From: SYIM01 sp041182885
GTDB lineage: Bacteria; Pseudomonadota; Gammaproteobacteria; Burkholderiales; Burkholderiaceae_E
Reading direction: 5' to 3'
NCBI GenBank assembly: GCA_049423065.1
Contig: JBMSQB010000001.1
Coordinates: 1 to 64,000, forward strand
Length of the DNA stretch: 64,000 nucleotides
Below are positions 28,401 through 35,130 of the stretch, piece by piece. Position numbers and translations under genes: made by a program. The notes under the pieces were generated by a model, which had not been told where the DNA came from, searched no databases, and saw nothing but the letters and a program-made list of their open reading frames with translations. How positions within the stretch are numbered: position 1 is the stretch's first letter; every line of letters starts with the position of its first letter.

Positions 28401-31400
28401 CGAGCGCCCGACAGCGAATCGTCACCAGGGCCGCCGCGCAGCGTGTCGTCGCCTTCGCCACCGATCAACGTGTCGGTGAGATCGGAGCCGATAAAGCTCG
28501 ATGCGGCGCCGGTGTTGGTGAGCTTCCAGCCGCGGCCTTTGAAGACCGCGCTCAGGTCTACCGAAATGCCTGGGGTGAACAGATTGACGTTCCCCTCGTT
28601 GTAGCTGGTGGGGCCTGCTATCCAGGTGGCCACCACGTCGGCATTGAGCGTGGCGTCAGCTTCGACGTGCACGATGTCCGGGCCTCGCCCAAGGTCGGTG
28701 AGCGTGTCGACGCCGGCGGTGATCTCGACTGTGTCTCCACTCAGCCCGCCGGTCAGGCTGTCGTCGCCTTCAAGACCGGTCAGGGTGTCGGACTGTGCCC
28801 CGCCGTTCAGCGTGTCGTTGAAGCGTGTTCCGGTAAAGAGTGCGGCAGTGCCGGTGTTGCTGACCTGCCAGCCGCTGCCTCGGTTGACCGCTGAGAGATT
28901 CACCGCGAAGCCTGATGATGACAGCGCAGCCTGGCCCTCGTTGTAGCTGGATTCGGTCGCACTCCAGTTCTGAACAACGGTGACGTCGGCGCGAGCGGCA
29001 GTTTGCACCTGAAGTTCGTCAGCACCATGGCCCAGATCGCTCACCACGTCGCGGCCGCCATGAATGACGAAGCGGTCGATGCCTTCCCGCCCCATGAGGG
29101 TATCGTTGCCTGCACCGCTGGTGAGCGTGTCGTTGAATGCCGAGCCGCCGATTTTTTCGATGCTGATCAGGGTGTCGTCGCCCTCGGAACCTGTGGCGAG
29201 ACCGGTCAGCAGGTTGACGTCAACCGCCCCGGAAGCATCGCGATAATCGGTCTGGTCGTTGCCAGCCGCACCGTTCACGGTATCGTTGCCCAGCGCGCCA
29301 AACAGGGTATCGTCGTTGCTGCCGCCGGTGATCTTGTCGTCGAAGCCGCTGCCGAGCACGGTCCAGGGCTGCGCCCCCAGAGCAAACTCTGTGACTTCAA
29401 AGCCGCTCACCGTCAGCTTCCAGGGCGTGTTCGCGAGCTCAGCCTCGATCACCTCGTAACCCGGCGCAAACTGCACGTCGGAGACATAGACCTTGAACTC
29501 GCCCTGGCCGAACAGTTTCAACACGATTGGCTGGCGGGTGATCGGCGTCATGTCGAGCGTGTTGGTGCCTTCATTGCCACGCAGGATCACCCCGGTGGGG
29601 TTGCCCATGGTGAAGCGGTCATCGCCCGCGCCGCCGAAGAGCAGGTCGGCACCATCGCCGTAGATGATGTCGTTTCCGGCGCCGCCGTTGACCGAATCGT
29701 TTCCGGCGCCGGCGTTGAGGATGTCGTTGCCGATTCCGCCGATCAGGGTGTCATTGCCGTCGCCAGAGTTGTAGTTGACCGCGAGGTCGCCAGCCACCAG
29801 CAGGTCGTCCAGGGGTGTTTCGCGGACGGCGATCGGAGTGAGATTGAGCGAGAAGCGCGTTTGTGAACCCTGCCCGGCGAGGCTGGTGACCGCCGACGTG
29901 TAGGTGCTGTCAACCTGATACTGGCCCGCGTGGATCAGCCAGTTGCGGGGAACGACCTGAACCACGTTGCCGGCACCGAGATGGCTTTCGTTGATCAGGT
30001 TGGTCAGGGTCAGGCTCTCGCCCAGCGGGTTGCCAATCACGGAGGTGTAGCGGTCACCCACGGCCGCGCGATCGGGCAGCCTCAGTACCAGCCGTACCCC
30101 CCCCTGTTCGGAGAGATCGGTCCAGTCAACGCCGCCGCCGGCCGCCGCGGGCACTGCCGCACCACTGATGGCGGGCGCAGCCCCAAAGACGGCCAGATGG
30201 AAGGGCGCCGACGCGCGCGGCGCATAGCCCTTTTCCTCGATCTTCGCGATATAGGCGTAACTCGCGCCATCAGGGTTCTGGGCAAGCGGTGCGCGCAGGC
30301 TTCCGGAGGGACCCGTGCCGTCCTGGAATGACCAGCTGGTTGCGTTGTTCTGGTCGACGGATGCGGTGCCGACCGCGACGCTGTCACGATAGATCACCAG
30401 TTGCTCGGTCGCCTTCAGCGGCTGGCGAAGGGTGCCCACGAACAGCGGACTCACGTCGTCTGTGCGGGCGCCGAAAAAGAGCAGCCCGACCGATGGCGCA
30501 TCGTCATCGACCGCCATCAGGATCGATACGTCGGGCGCAGTCGAGACACCGGGGACCGTCACGCTCTTGTTGCCCGCGAGATCGGTCGCCTGAAGCTTCA
30601 ATTCGGTCGCCGGTGCGATCGGCTTGTCCAGCCGGATGGCCCACAGGCCCTCGCGTCCAGCGACCTCCGACACGCCCAGCAGCTTGCTGTCCGCCGTCCG
30701 CACCTCGACCTTCGCCCCGGGCTCGGTGCGTCCGGTGAGCCACAGACCCGATGCGGAATCGAGGACCGGTGCCACCGGTGCCACGGTATCCACCACCAGC
30801 ATCGAGCGAAGCGCGGCGGTGCCGCCGTCCGGGCTTCTCAATGTGGTGGCGGTCTCGTAGGCGCCGTCGCCTGTGGCGGGGAGCGGGAACTCGACCGACA
30901 GACGCTTGTTGACCACATCGGCCGGGCGAAGCGTGATGCTGATCATGCTTTCGCCGCCGTCGGGGCGTGTGAGCACGCTGCGAACGATGTCGCCGGGCAA
31001 GGCGTCAACCGGCAGCGTGACCTCGAGATTGAGCTTCGAGGTGAGCATCTCGCCGGCATTCAGATAGCCGTCAAGGCCGCCGGTTGCAAAGAGGCCAAGA
31101 AGCGGTTGTCCGACCGCTTTTTCGGTCATCCACGAAACGTTGCCCTCGGGGTCGATTGTGCGTGCCTCGACCTTGAGCGGCGAAGGCGCCTGGCTCGGAA
31201 AGGCGTAGAGCCACTGTCCGGTTTCACCGATCGTGACGATGACAGGCTCCGACCGCGCGCCGCCGTTGTCGAGGAAGCGAAGCTCGACGCGGTCGCCAGG
31301 GGTGCCTGAGCCCTGAACCTGCGTGAGGCTGGTGGTGAGCAGTTTGGGAGCCGACGGGGCCTGCAGCGGCTCACCTACGGTGGCGCCCAGCGCGTCGACC

Positions 31401-33382
31401 GAGGTGATGAGAACGGTATCGATCGCCTTGGCGGGTACGCGGATGTTGAACGAACCGTCGGCGTCGACCGCGAAAGGACCCAGCATGCGCGAGCCGGTTT
31501 CCGGCGAGATGACGTCAAGCAACACCTGTCCGCCGGGAAGGGCCTGGCCCTTGATCGTGAGTCCGCCATCGTCCAGGGTCTGCGAATCGATACGCAGTTC
31601 ACCGAGGAGCGTGCGCATCGGCATGGCGGGCGTTGCGCTCACGAAGGTTCCAGTTCCTTCTTTTGCCGCCGCGAGTGCCACGTCGCGGCCCTGGTCGAGC
31701 AGATCACGTCCAAGTGCCGACAACTCGCCAGGTTTGCTGCTGGCCGTGCTCTCCTTGAGCGACCGCTCGAATTGCTCGAGGGTGTCGGAGAGGCGGCCGT
31801 TGTTGAGCGAATCCACCCCCGACAACTTCGCCAGCGCCAGCCCGTACTTTTCGGCGTCAGTGAGTACCGTACGATTGCCGGCCATGAATTGCGGCGAGTT
31901 GGTGGCGACGGGCCGATCGGTGATCGACACGCCTTCCAGCCCAAAGGCCTTGGCCACCTGCTGGTTGGCTGCGATGACCGATGCCCCCTGGGCCGGTGCG
32001 CTGGTCTCGGTCGCCCCGGACAGGCGGGTGGCGAGTTCGGTGAGCGGGGTGATGTTGACTTCGAAAAAGACGCTGTCGCCGACCTTGCGGTATTTGGGAT
32101 TGGCGGCGTCGATGACTTCGACGGCCCGCAGGTCAACGCCCAGCGAGCGCATTTCACGCGAGACTTCATCGTCGAAGTTGGGGGCCGTGCCATTCAGATC
32201 CACTGCCCGGAACATCACGGGACCGGTGTAGCCGATGTTCCGGATCCGAAATCGCGCTGTACCATCAGTTTCGACCGGGATGTAGTCGCGCAGCTGATCG
32301 TTGGTGTCGTAGAGGCGGATCGGGCGACCCACCGTGTCGAAGGCCCGGATTCCGACCCCGGTGCTGACTGGGCCGGCGGTGACGGTGAGCAGCACATCGA
32401 TGGCCGCGTCCACCGAGAAGTCGAAAGCGCTGAGAGCGCTGGATTGTCCGAAGCTGTCGTCAATCCGCGCTTCCACCTTCCAGGCGCCGCCAATCGGATT
32501 CAGCCCCTTCTGGGCGAAGTCAGCCGCGGTGAGCGTACGCACTGCCACCTTGGCAGCGATCTGGGCGTCGGTCAGCGGCTGACTCAATTCGGCGGAGGTG
32601 CCGTCAGGCGCCCGCAGGATGAGCGTCAGCCGCTGGCCAGCCAGGGTTCCTGCTGCGAGGTGGACCGTGATGGTGGTGCCGTCGGAGAGTTCGGTGCCGG
32701 ACAGTGCGCCATCGGTCTTCGCCTCGTCGGCAAACACCGACAGCGGGCGCGGCGGCGGTGCGGGTATTTGCGCAGCCACAGCACCGCCCCCACCGCCGCC
32801 GCCACCGCCGCCGCCAGCGGCTGCAGCAAGGCCCAGGCCGCCCAGCAGGATGCCGGTCGAGCCTCCCAGGCCTTTGCCAGATCCGGTTGCGTCGGCGCCG
32901 GAGCCGGTGCCCGCGTCGGTCGTCACGACTGGTGGGGGTGGGGGGGCCACAGGCGCTTCCACCGCGGCGGGTGGCGGGCTCCATACCGCCAGATTCAGCG
33001 TCTGGGGGGTGCCGTCCAGGGCCTCAATGCCAAGCGGCTCGCCGTCAGCGGTGAGGTAGCGGAGCCTGCCGTCCCGCTCGCTGCGTGCCAGCAGGCGGTC
33101 CAGCCCTTCCGAGGCGTTGGCGAAAAAATTTTCGATGACCAGCGTGGCTGCGCCCGCGTCGCCGAGCTGAAGGTAAAGGGCGCGGCCGATTCGGCGCGCG
33201 CTCAGCTTGCGGACTGCGCGGCCGGTTGCGGGATCGATGACTTCAAAGGTTTCGCCCGTCAGGGCGCCGATTCGCGTGGTGCGGCCGGGGGGGATCTCAA
33301 GCTGCCGCCCCCCGCCCGACTCGTTCAAGGAAACCAGCCGAAAGGAACCGCGCGACGCCGACCTGAAGAAACCGAAATCCAT
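19421..33382 (-). CDS. Giant RTX/BapA-like repeat adhesin (4653 residues)
   Basis: One uninterrupted frame of 4653 codons from the ATG at 33382 (agggac upstream). Residues 1-135 resemble the BapA-prefix domain of type I-secreted biofilm adhesins (VRKLSARRIGRALYLQL, VIENFFANAS). A Pro-rich linker follows at 136-152 and a Gly run at 190-200. Ig-like and other beta domains fill about 205-1200. RTX nonapeptides (GGxGNDxLx) begin near 1206. From about 1440 to 4390, 23 Trp/Asn modules alternate with nonapeptides, interrupted by DY modules. The last 190 residues carry NTLAIDVSQVLEF and SYWVYSDATWGKLLVNTAV, typical of the C-terminal secretion region. It is probably a calcium-folded surface adhesin. 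No type I secretion genes are nearby. Confidence 0.88.
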   Translation of the reverse strand: MDFGFFRSASRGSFRLVSLNESGGGRQLEIPPGRTTRIGALTGETFEVIDPATGRAVRKLSARRIGRALYLQLGDAGAATLVIENFFANASEGLDRLLARSERDGRLRYLTADGEPLGIEALDGTPQTLNLAVWSPPPAAVEAPVAPPPPPVVTTDAGTGSGADATGSGKGLGGSTGILLGGLGLAAAAGGGGGGGGGGGAVAAQIPAPPPRPLSVFADEAKTDGALSGTELSDGTTITVHLAAGTLAGQRLTLILRAPDGTSAELSQPLTDAQIAAKVAVRTLTAADFAQKGLNPIGGAWKVEARIDDSFGQSSALSAFDFSVDAAIDVLLTVTAGPVSTGVGIRAFDTVGRPIRLYDTNDQLRDYIPVETDGTARFRIRNIGYTGPVMFRAVDLNGTAPNFDDEVSREMRSLGVDLRAVEVIDAANPKYRKVGDSVFFEVNITPLTELATRLSGATETSAPAQGASVIAANQQVAKAFGLEGVSITDRPVATNSPQFMAGNRTVLTDAEKYGLALAKLSGVDSLNNGRLSDTLEQFERSLKESTASSKPGELSALGRDLLDQGRDVALAAAKEGTGTFVSATPAMPMRTLLGELRIDSQTLDDGGLTIKGQALPGGQVLLDVISPETGSRMLGPFAVDADGSFNIRVPAKAIDTVLITSVDALGATVGEPLQAPSAPKLLTTSLTQVQGSGTPGDRVELRFLDNGGARSEPVIVTIGETGQWLYAFPSQAPSPLKVEARTIDPEGNVSWMTEKAVGQPLLGLFATGGLDGYLNAGEMLTSKLNLEVTLPVDALPGDIVRSVLTRPDGGESMISITLRPADVVNKRLSVEFPLPATGDGAYETATTLRSPDGGTAALRSMLVVDTVAPVAPVLDSASGLWLTGRTEPGAKVEVRTADSKLLGVSEVAGREGLWAIRLDKPIAPATELKLQATDLAGNKSVTVPGVSTAPDVSILMAVDDDAPSVGLLFFGARTDDVSPLFVGTLRQPLKATEQLVIYRDSVAVGTASVDQNNATSWSFQDGTGPSGSLRAPLAQNPDGASYAYIAKIEEKGYAPRASAPFHLAVFGAAPAISGAAVPAAAGGGVDWTDLSEQGGVRLVLRLPDRAAVGDRYTSVIGNPLGESLTLTNLINESHLGAGNVVQVVPRNWLIHAGQYQVDSTYTSAVTSLAGQGSQTRFSLNLTPIAVRETPLDDLLVAGDLAVNYNSGDGNDTLIGGIGNDILNAGAGNDSVNGGAGNDIIYGDGADLLFGGAGDDRFTMGNPTGVILRGNEGTNTLDMTPITRQPIVLKLFGQGEFKVYVSDVQFAPGYEVIEAELANTPWKLTVSGFEVTEFALGAQPWTVLGSGFDDKITGGSNDDTLFGALGNDTVNGAAGNDQTDYRDASGAVDVNLLTGLATGSEGDDTLISIEKIGGSAFNDTLTSGAGNDTLMGREGIDRFVIHGGRDVVSDLGHGADELQVQTAARADVTVVQNWSATESSYNEGQAALSSSGFAVNLSAVNRGSGWQVSNTGTAALFTGTRFNDTLNGGAQSDTLTGLEGDDSLTGGLSGDTVEITAGVDTLTDLGRGPDIVHVEADATLNADVVATWIAGPTSYNEGNVNLFTPGISVDLSAVFKGRGWKLTNTGAASSFIGSDLTDTLIGGEGDDTLRGGPGDDSLSGARGVDLFNIDSGTDAITDLGLGHDILKVAASGSVSATVVGAWTAGPGSENLGIANINTVGQTVDLSTVTSGHGWTISNIGGSASLKGSVWNDTLAGGTGDDTLRGLGGDDSVTGGAGVDLFIVDLGTDQVTDIGQGVDIVQVAAGSILNGTVTGAWTATSASNNSGAANLSTSGLDINLEAIASGNGWRVSNTGAGASSTGSMLADTITGGTGDDTLRGAGGNDVITAGAGTDTVVVDAGTDTVNDLGSGLDVLQVAAGATVNATATGAWTSPSTSRNDGNANITTSGLAIDLTAITAGAGWNVINTGAATSLTGSARNDTLTGGSSDDTIAGGVGNDTITAGLGADSILANGGTDSIVDLGRGVDVLVVSNGATAEGSVVENWTATSASRNDGTARLSSSGRNVVLTAITTGLGWYVENTGAAALFAGSALGDTLVGASANDTLRGGLANDALTGGTGADLFDADSGIDSITDLGVGADRLRIAAGVTVNASVAGDWTAGADSTNQGTANLSSAGRLVDLSAITTDNGWNVVNVGTGAAFTGSALADTLTGGSGDDTLRGGPGNDVLLAGNGDDLVVIDFGTDTLSDIGQGTDILQIESAAVLTGTVTGAWTATSASRNSGTATLTTAGVSINLAAITAAGSGWTLTNTGPATSLTGSARNDTLVGGDFDDTLQGSSGNDRVTAGPGADTVIVDSGTDTFTDLGNGTDVLRVTALTSTVNATVVQPWTSTAASRNDGRALVVTPGLAVNLSAIAQGQGWDVRNTAAATTLTGSTRNDTLTGGDAGDDTIVGGPGDDSLLGGLGNDLLDYSSAPSAVSVDLGNESSAGGAGTDALISFERVKGSLFGDTIAGSGGNDTFTGLAGADRFEIAAGVDTITDLGTDADVVVVTGSTTRVEADLAAAWTATASSSNAGSALLRTNGFAIDLTAVVSGLGWTLVNSGAATTLTGSALADTITGGAGNDTLKGNAGADRFLITAGTDSILDVGNGVDVIVVSAGATADATVTQPWTATSASSNAGTARIGSAGVSMDLTAINTGLGWRLSNSGSAAALTGSSLQDTLEGGSGDDTLSGAAGNDTMDGAGGFDLVDYQFAVAAVTVDLTAGTASGGAGTDALSNIERIRGSAYNDTITGSAGDNTLTGGLGNDLLQITAGSDAVTDLGLGGDVVVVAAGATLTATIGATWSATAASRNDGTATLNTAGLDVNLSLVTAGVGWTLNNSTTAARLTGSSLNDTLSGALGSDTLVGGPGNDTFLVNGGVDTVSDLGSGVDILRVSSGSSANATLANTWTATSDSRNDGLVTVTTPGLTINLAAISAGSGWRVTNTGAAIAMTGSELDDSLTGGTGNDSFIGGLGNDVLVGGGGNDLADYQAASGPVTVDLSNGVSSGAAGNDGLTSIELVRGSQYNDTLISGSGNDTFTGGDGADTYQIGGGTDTLTDLGTGVDVVQVTNPGATAQGTVVADWVTTSSSSNLGSARITTGGFLVNLAAVNAGQGWNVTNNGAATTLTGSAFDDTLNGGTGNDTLAGGAGNDSLVGGAGVDLADYSAAGTAVNVDVDLGTSTGGAGSDTLSGIEQLLGSALNDTLAGGAGNDTITGGAGADRFVITGTTAIVTDLGHGADVLEVRAAGAVDATLHTAWTASVASVNNGSARILTPGLQVNLSSINTGSGWRIQNTGAATQLAGSALNDTLTGGAANDTLTGGIGADTFVISAGTDTIADLGTGADAIQVASGATVVADFTGIWTADITSRNDGTTNLTTPGFNIDLTAITTGSAGWSVTNNGSAAELTGSALGDTLTGGNGDDSLTGGLGNDVLAGAGGNDLVSYATAVAGVNVNLEAGTASGAAGDDRISGVERVLGSGFADTLQGGVGNDTLTGGLGNDIFTVAKGTDTIDDLGNNQDTLIVLAGATAQATLVNTWTAVAASSNKGVANLSTPGLSVNLSAVTTDLGWRITNTGPQTTLTGSALADTVVGGTGDDTLRGGLGDDSLTGGAGADTFEVATGTDTITDIGLDNDLLVVSSGATANATVNKAWTAAAGNLNNGTANLSSAGFGVNLSAITSGTSGWNVSNTGTAASFVGSGLNDSLTGGAGNDTLRAFTGNDQLIGGVGDDLFLIDVGADTITDLGSGVDVVQVTSASANVTASIASDWVATSASQNAGTATINTAGKAVNLSAITIGNGWQVSNAGAAGTTLTGSALADTLTGGSGNDVLRGGAANDSLTGGLGNDTFDVTSGTDEITDLSGNDVVTIDVGAVVNATISNVWTATSASYNRGTANVQSAGVSVNLSAVVTGPNGWNISNTSTTGTNFIGSERADTLTGGSGNDSLDGGSGNDILTGGTGNDLADYQRAGSAVVVNLNAGNTSGGAGIDTLSGIEQVRGSANNDQFTDSSRDETFTGGAGDDSFTITGGTDVITDLGQGADQLQVIGGSVTATVTANWTATGASINQATANLVSSGVIVNLGNVSGGSGWTISNSGGGTSLTGSQLNDTISGGTQDDRIQGGIGDDRIAGGVGNDTFVIDAGTDTLTDLGSGTDIVQVRAGATLNATLANSWAATSQSFNLGTAVLTTPGLIINLSAADITAGNGWQIVNTGGPTSNTGTVMIGSGLGDTLTGSAGNDTLTGGGGIDQFEITAGSDTVNDLGSGGADLLLVTAGATVVKATITAAWTPLATSINNGTVRLESAGVAVNLSAITTGNGFTLVNTTTGGVELQGSGLADTITGSSGNDTIGGGDDSDVLSGGTGIDMVDYRTASGAVIVNLTSNTATGGAGSDTLAAFEGILGSAHADTLSGTTASETIYGYDGNDIIDGDGGRDHVAPGRGGDQVTLGAGNDTMFADADWVNDASPDTIDGGTGIDSIALLGASLNLDFTNLTRFGDSRVESIERIDITGTGNNTLAIDVSQVLEFADLLGASAVLVIDGNAGDTVNLSGEGSVAPAGTVVEVDINGNGNVTDPGERMTATSNGTVAANFGLGPASYWVYSDATWGKLLVNTAVTIL
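20206..29062 (-). repeat. Higher-order tandem array: 23 Trp/Asn modules plus 8 DY modules
   Basis: Each unit carries DLGxGxDVLxV, then WTATSASxNxG, VNLSAI, GWxVxNTG and LTGSxxxDTLTGG, followed by RTX nonapeptides. The module Trp codons lie at 28964, 28622, 28280, 27938, 27596, 27254, 26912 and 26570, exactly 342 bp apart. They continue at 26222, 25694, 25379, 24857, 24542, 24017, 23495, 23180, 22655, 22313, 21965, 21623, 21098, 20756 and 20414. Gaps are 315, 342 or 348 bp, or 522-528 bp where a DY module (DYxxAxxAVxVDL) intervenes. In reading order the layout is D-9W-D-2W-D-2W-D-1W-D-2W-D-4W-D-3W-D; the first and last DY modules flank the array just outside the coordinates given here. Confidence 0.93.
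29610..29776 (-). repeat. First RTX nonapeptide block of the giant adhesin
   Basis: About six tandem nonapeptides of the form GGxGNDxLx are encoded here (GDGNDTLIG, GIGNDILNA, GAGNDSVNG, GAGNDIIYG and onwards). They mark the start of the calcium-binding part of the protein. They are separated from the large array by a 500-bp stretch coding a non-repetitive beta-rich segment and the first DY module. Confidence 0.85.
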
Positions 33383-33493
33383 CAACCCGTCCCTTTAAAA
33401 CGGGCGCAGCGAACCGGAGAATGCCCGTGTTCAGGCAATCGACTGTAACGTCGGGAACTTTAGATGGCGCGCAGGGGCCAGGGAGGAACTTGT
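33383..33493. other. Upstream region of the giant adhesin gene
   Basis: 111 bases separate the adhesin start from the end of the amidase gene on the same strand. They contain the ribosome site and no recognisable coding sequence. No strong -35/-10 pair is clear. A promoter here is expected, because the gene is unrelated in function to the amidase upstream, but I could not place one. Confidence 0.4.
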
Positions 33494-34906
33494 TCAGCCT
33501 GTCGCCGGTTGTCTCGCGTGCCAGGGGGTGACCTGCTGGAACGCGTGCGCCAGATGGAGAATGACGTCTTCCGCGAAGGGCCGCCCGGCAAGCTGCATGC
33601 CCACTGGCATGCCGTTGGGCGTTAGTCCGCAGGGAAGAGCAATCGACGGCAGGCCGAGAAAATTGAGCGGCCGCTGCAGACGTGTGAGCAGAGCAAGGAT
33701 CCGATCCATCCGTGCGCCGCCGCCCACGTCGGTCTCGGCCAGGGTGGGCGTGGGGATGGCGAGGCTGGGCATGTGAAGCACATCAACCTGATTGAAGACC
33801 TCGGACAGGAATCGCTGCAGCAGCTCGCCCCGCAGACGCAGCGCGTCGATGTAGCGCGAGGCGGGAACCGCCAGGCCCCGCATCAAACGGGCCCGCACCT
33901 GGGGCGAATAGTCTTGCGGCCGGGTCCGCAGCCAGTTGCCGTGGAGCGTGGCCGCTTCGGCGGCGATCACATGGGTGGCAGCGACCTCGGCCGCCCGCAT
34001 GTCCGGAAGATCAACCGGGATGACCCGGCAGCCCAGACTGGTCAGGACCTTGCGTGCTTCATCGATGCAGCGCGCGACCACCGGGTCCAGGTCGTCATGG
34101 AAGAACTGATTGGGCACACCGACGCGAAGCCCGCCCAAAGGCTGCTGGAGGCGGGCCGCATAGTCGGGAACCGGCTGTGCCGGCGTCGTGGGGTCGCGCG
34201 GGTCGGCCCCGGCGAGCACCTGAAGCATGAGTGCGCAGTCGAGTGCGGTGCGGGCGAGCGGCCCGACCGTGTCCATGGAGTAGGAGAGCGGCATGGCGCC
34301 GGCACGGCTTACTCGGCCATAGCTCACCTTCAGGCCTGTCACGCCGCACAAGGAGGCGGGTAGTCGCACTGATCCGCCGGTATCGGAGCCCAGCGCGCCG
34401 AAGGTTGCCCGGGCAGCCACCGCAGCGCCCGAGCCGCTGGACGATCCACCGGTGATGTGCGCCGTGTTCCAGGGATTGCGAGCGGCGCCGACATGCACAT
34501 TGTGGCCGGTGGGGCCGTATGCGAATTCGGCCATGTTCAGCGTGCCGAAATCGATGGCGCCGGCTGCATCGAGCCGTTCGAGGGCGGTGGCGGTGGTGTC
34601 GGCGCGCACGTCGCGGCGAATCGCAGAGCCGCAGGTGGTGACCAGCCCGGTACGGTAGAACATGTCCTTGTGGGCCATCGGGACGCCGTGCAGCGGGCCC
34701 CGGAAATGTCCCCGCGCAGCCTCGCTGTCGAGCGCACGGGCCTGGGCCATGGCTGGTTCCTCGTCGATCCGGATGAAGGCGTTGATCGCGGGTTGCACTG
34801 CACGGGCCCGGGCAATCTGCGCCTGCAGGAGCTCAACGGCCGATACGCGCCGGGCCCGCAGTGCGGCGGCGGCCTCGGCCAGTGTCATGTCATGCAGCGC
34901 GCTCAT
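33494..34906 (-). CDS. Amidase-signature hydrolase (AtzE/GatA-like)
   Basis: 470 residues of the amidase signature family. The Ser-cisSer-Lys triad is complete: Lys80 (GVPMAHKDMF), Ser155 (GGSSSGSGAA) and Ser179 (GSDTGGSVRLPASL). It cleaves an amide in the cytoplasm. The neighbouring small AtzG-like gene overlaps its start by four bases. AtzE, the 1-carboxybiuret hydrolase of cyanuric acid catabolism, forms a complex with AtzG. The pairing places this enzyme in the AtzE-like branch more than the tRNA-amidotransferase branch. The other cyanuric acid genes are absent here, so the substrate may be different. Confidence 0.9.
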   Translation of the reverse strand: MSALHDMTLAEAAAALRARRVSAVELLQAQIARARAVQPAINAFIRIDEEPAMAQARALDSEAARGHFRGPLHGVPMAHKDMFYRTGLVTTCGSAIRRDVRADTTATALERLDAAGAIDFGTLNMAEFAYGPTGHNVHVGAARNPWNTAHITGGSSSGSGAAVAARATFGALGSDTGGSVRLPASLCGVTGLKVSYGRVSRAGAMPLSYSMDTVGPLARTALDCALMLQVLAGADPRDPTTPAQPVPDYAARLQQPLGGLRVGVPNQFFHDDLDPVVARCIDEARKVLTSLGCRVIPVDLPDMRAAEVAATHVIAAEAATLHGNWLRTRPQDYSPQVRARLMRGLAVPASRYIDALRLRGELLQRFLSEVFNQVDVLHMPSLAIPTPTLAETDVGGGARMDRILALLTRLQRPLNFLGLPSIALPCGLTPNGMPVGMQLAGRPFAEDVILHLAHAFQQVTPWHARQPATG

Positions 34907-35103
34907 CGGATCGCTCCCTGACGCATGGCGGCATCGAACCCCGAAGGCTCGGCTTCAAAGGCCAGTTCACCGTAGGCCTGGTGCGCAGTTCGCAGCTGTG
35001 CGCCCAGGTTGGCGGCGATCAGGGCCGCGTCGGCTTCATCGATCGGGCAGCCTTGCGCGGCCAGCAATTGCTGGATGAAACCAGGCGATAGATCGTCCTT
35101 CAT
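34903..35103 (-). CDS. AtzG-like small amidase partner (DUF4089 type)
   Basis: 66 residues, too small for an enzyme. It matches the size and helical layout of AtzG (DUF4089): an N-terminal FIQQLLAAQGCPID helix, then a NLGAQLRTAHQAYGELAF stretch. AtzG is a GatC-like accessory that wraps the amidase AtzE and is needed for its assembly. An aaggag ribosome site precedes the ATG. Its TGA overlaps the amidase ATG, which would couple production of the two in a fixed ratio. Confidence 0.8.
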   Translation of the reverse strand: MKDDLSPGFIQQLLAAQGCPIDEADAALIAANLGAQLRTAHQAYGELAFEAEPSGFDAAMRQGAIR

Positions 35104-35130
35104 GCAGAAGCTCCTTCGAAATTGAGAGGG

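Noticed and set aside
20206..29062. Regularly spaced repeats that could be taken for a CRISPR array
   Set aside because: The period of 342 bp is far longer than a CRISPR unit, the units are diverged, and all lie in one continuous reading frame.
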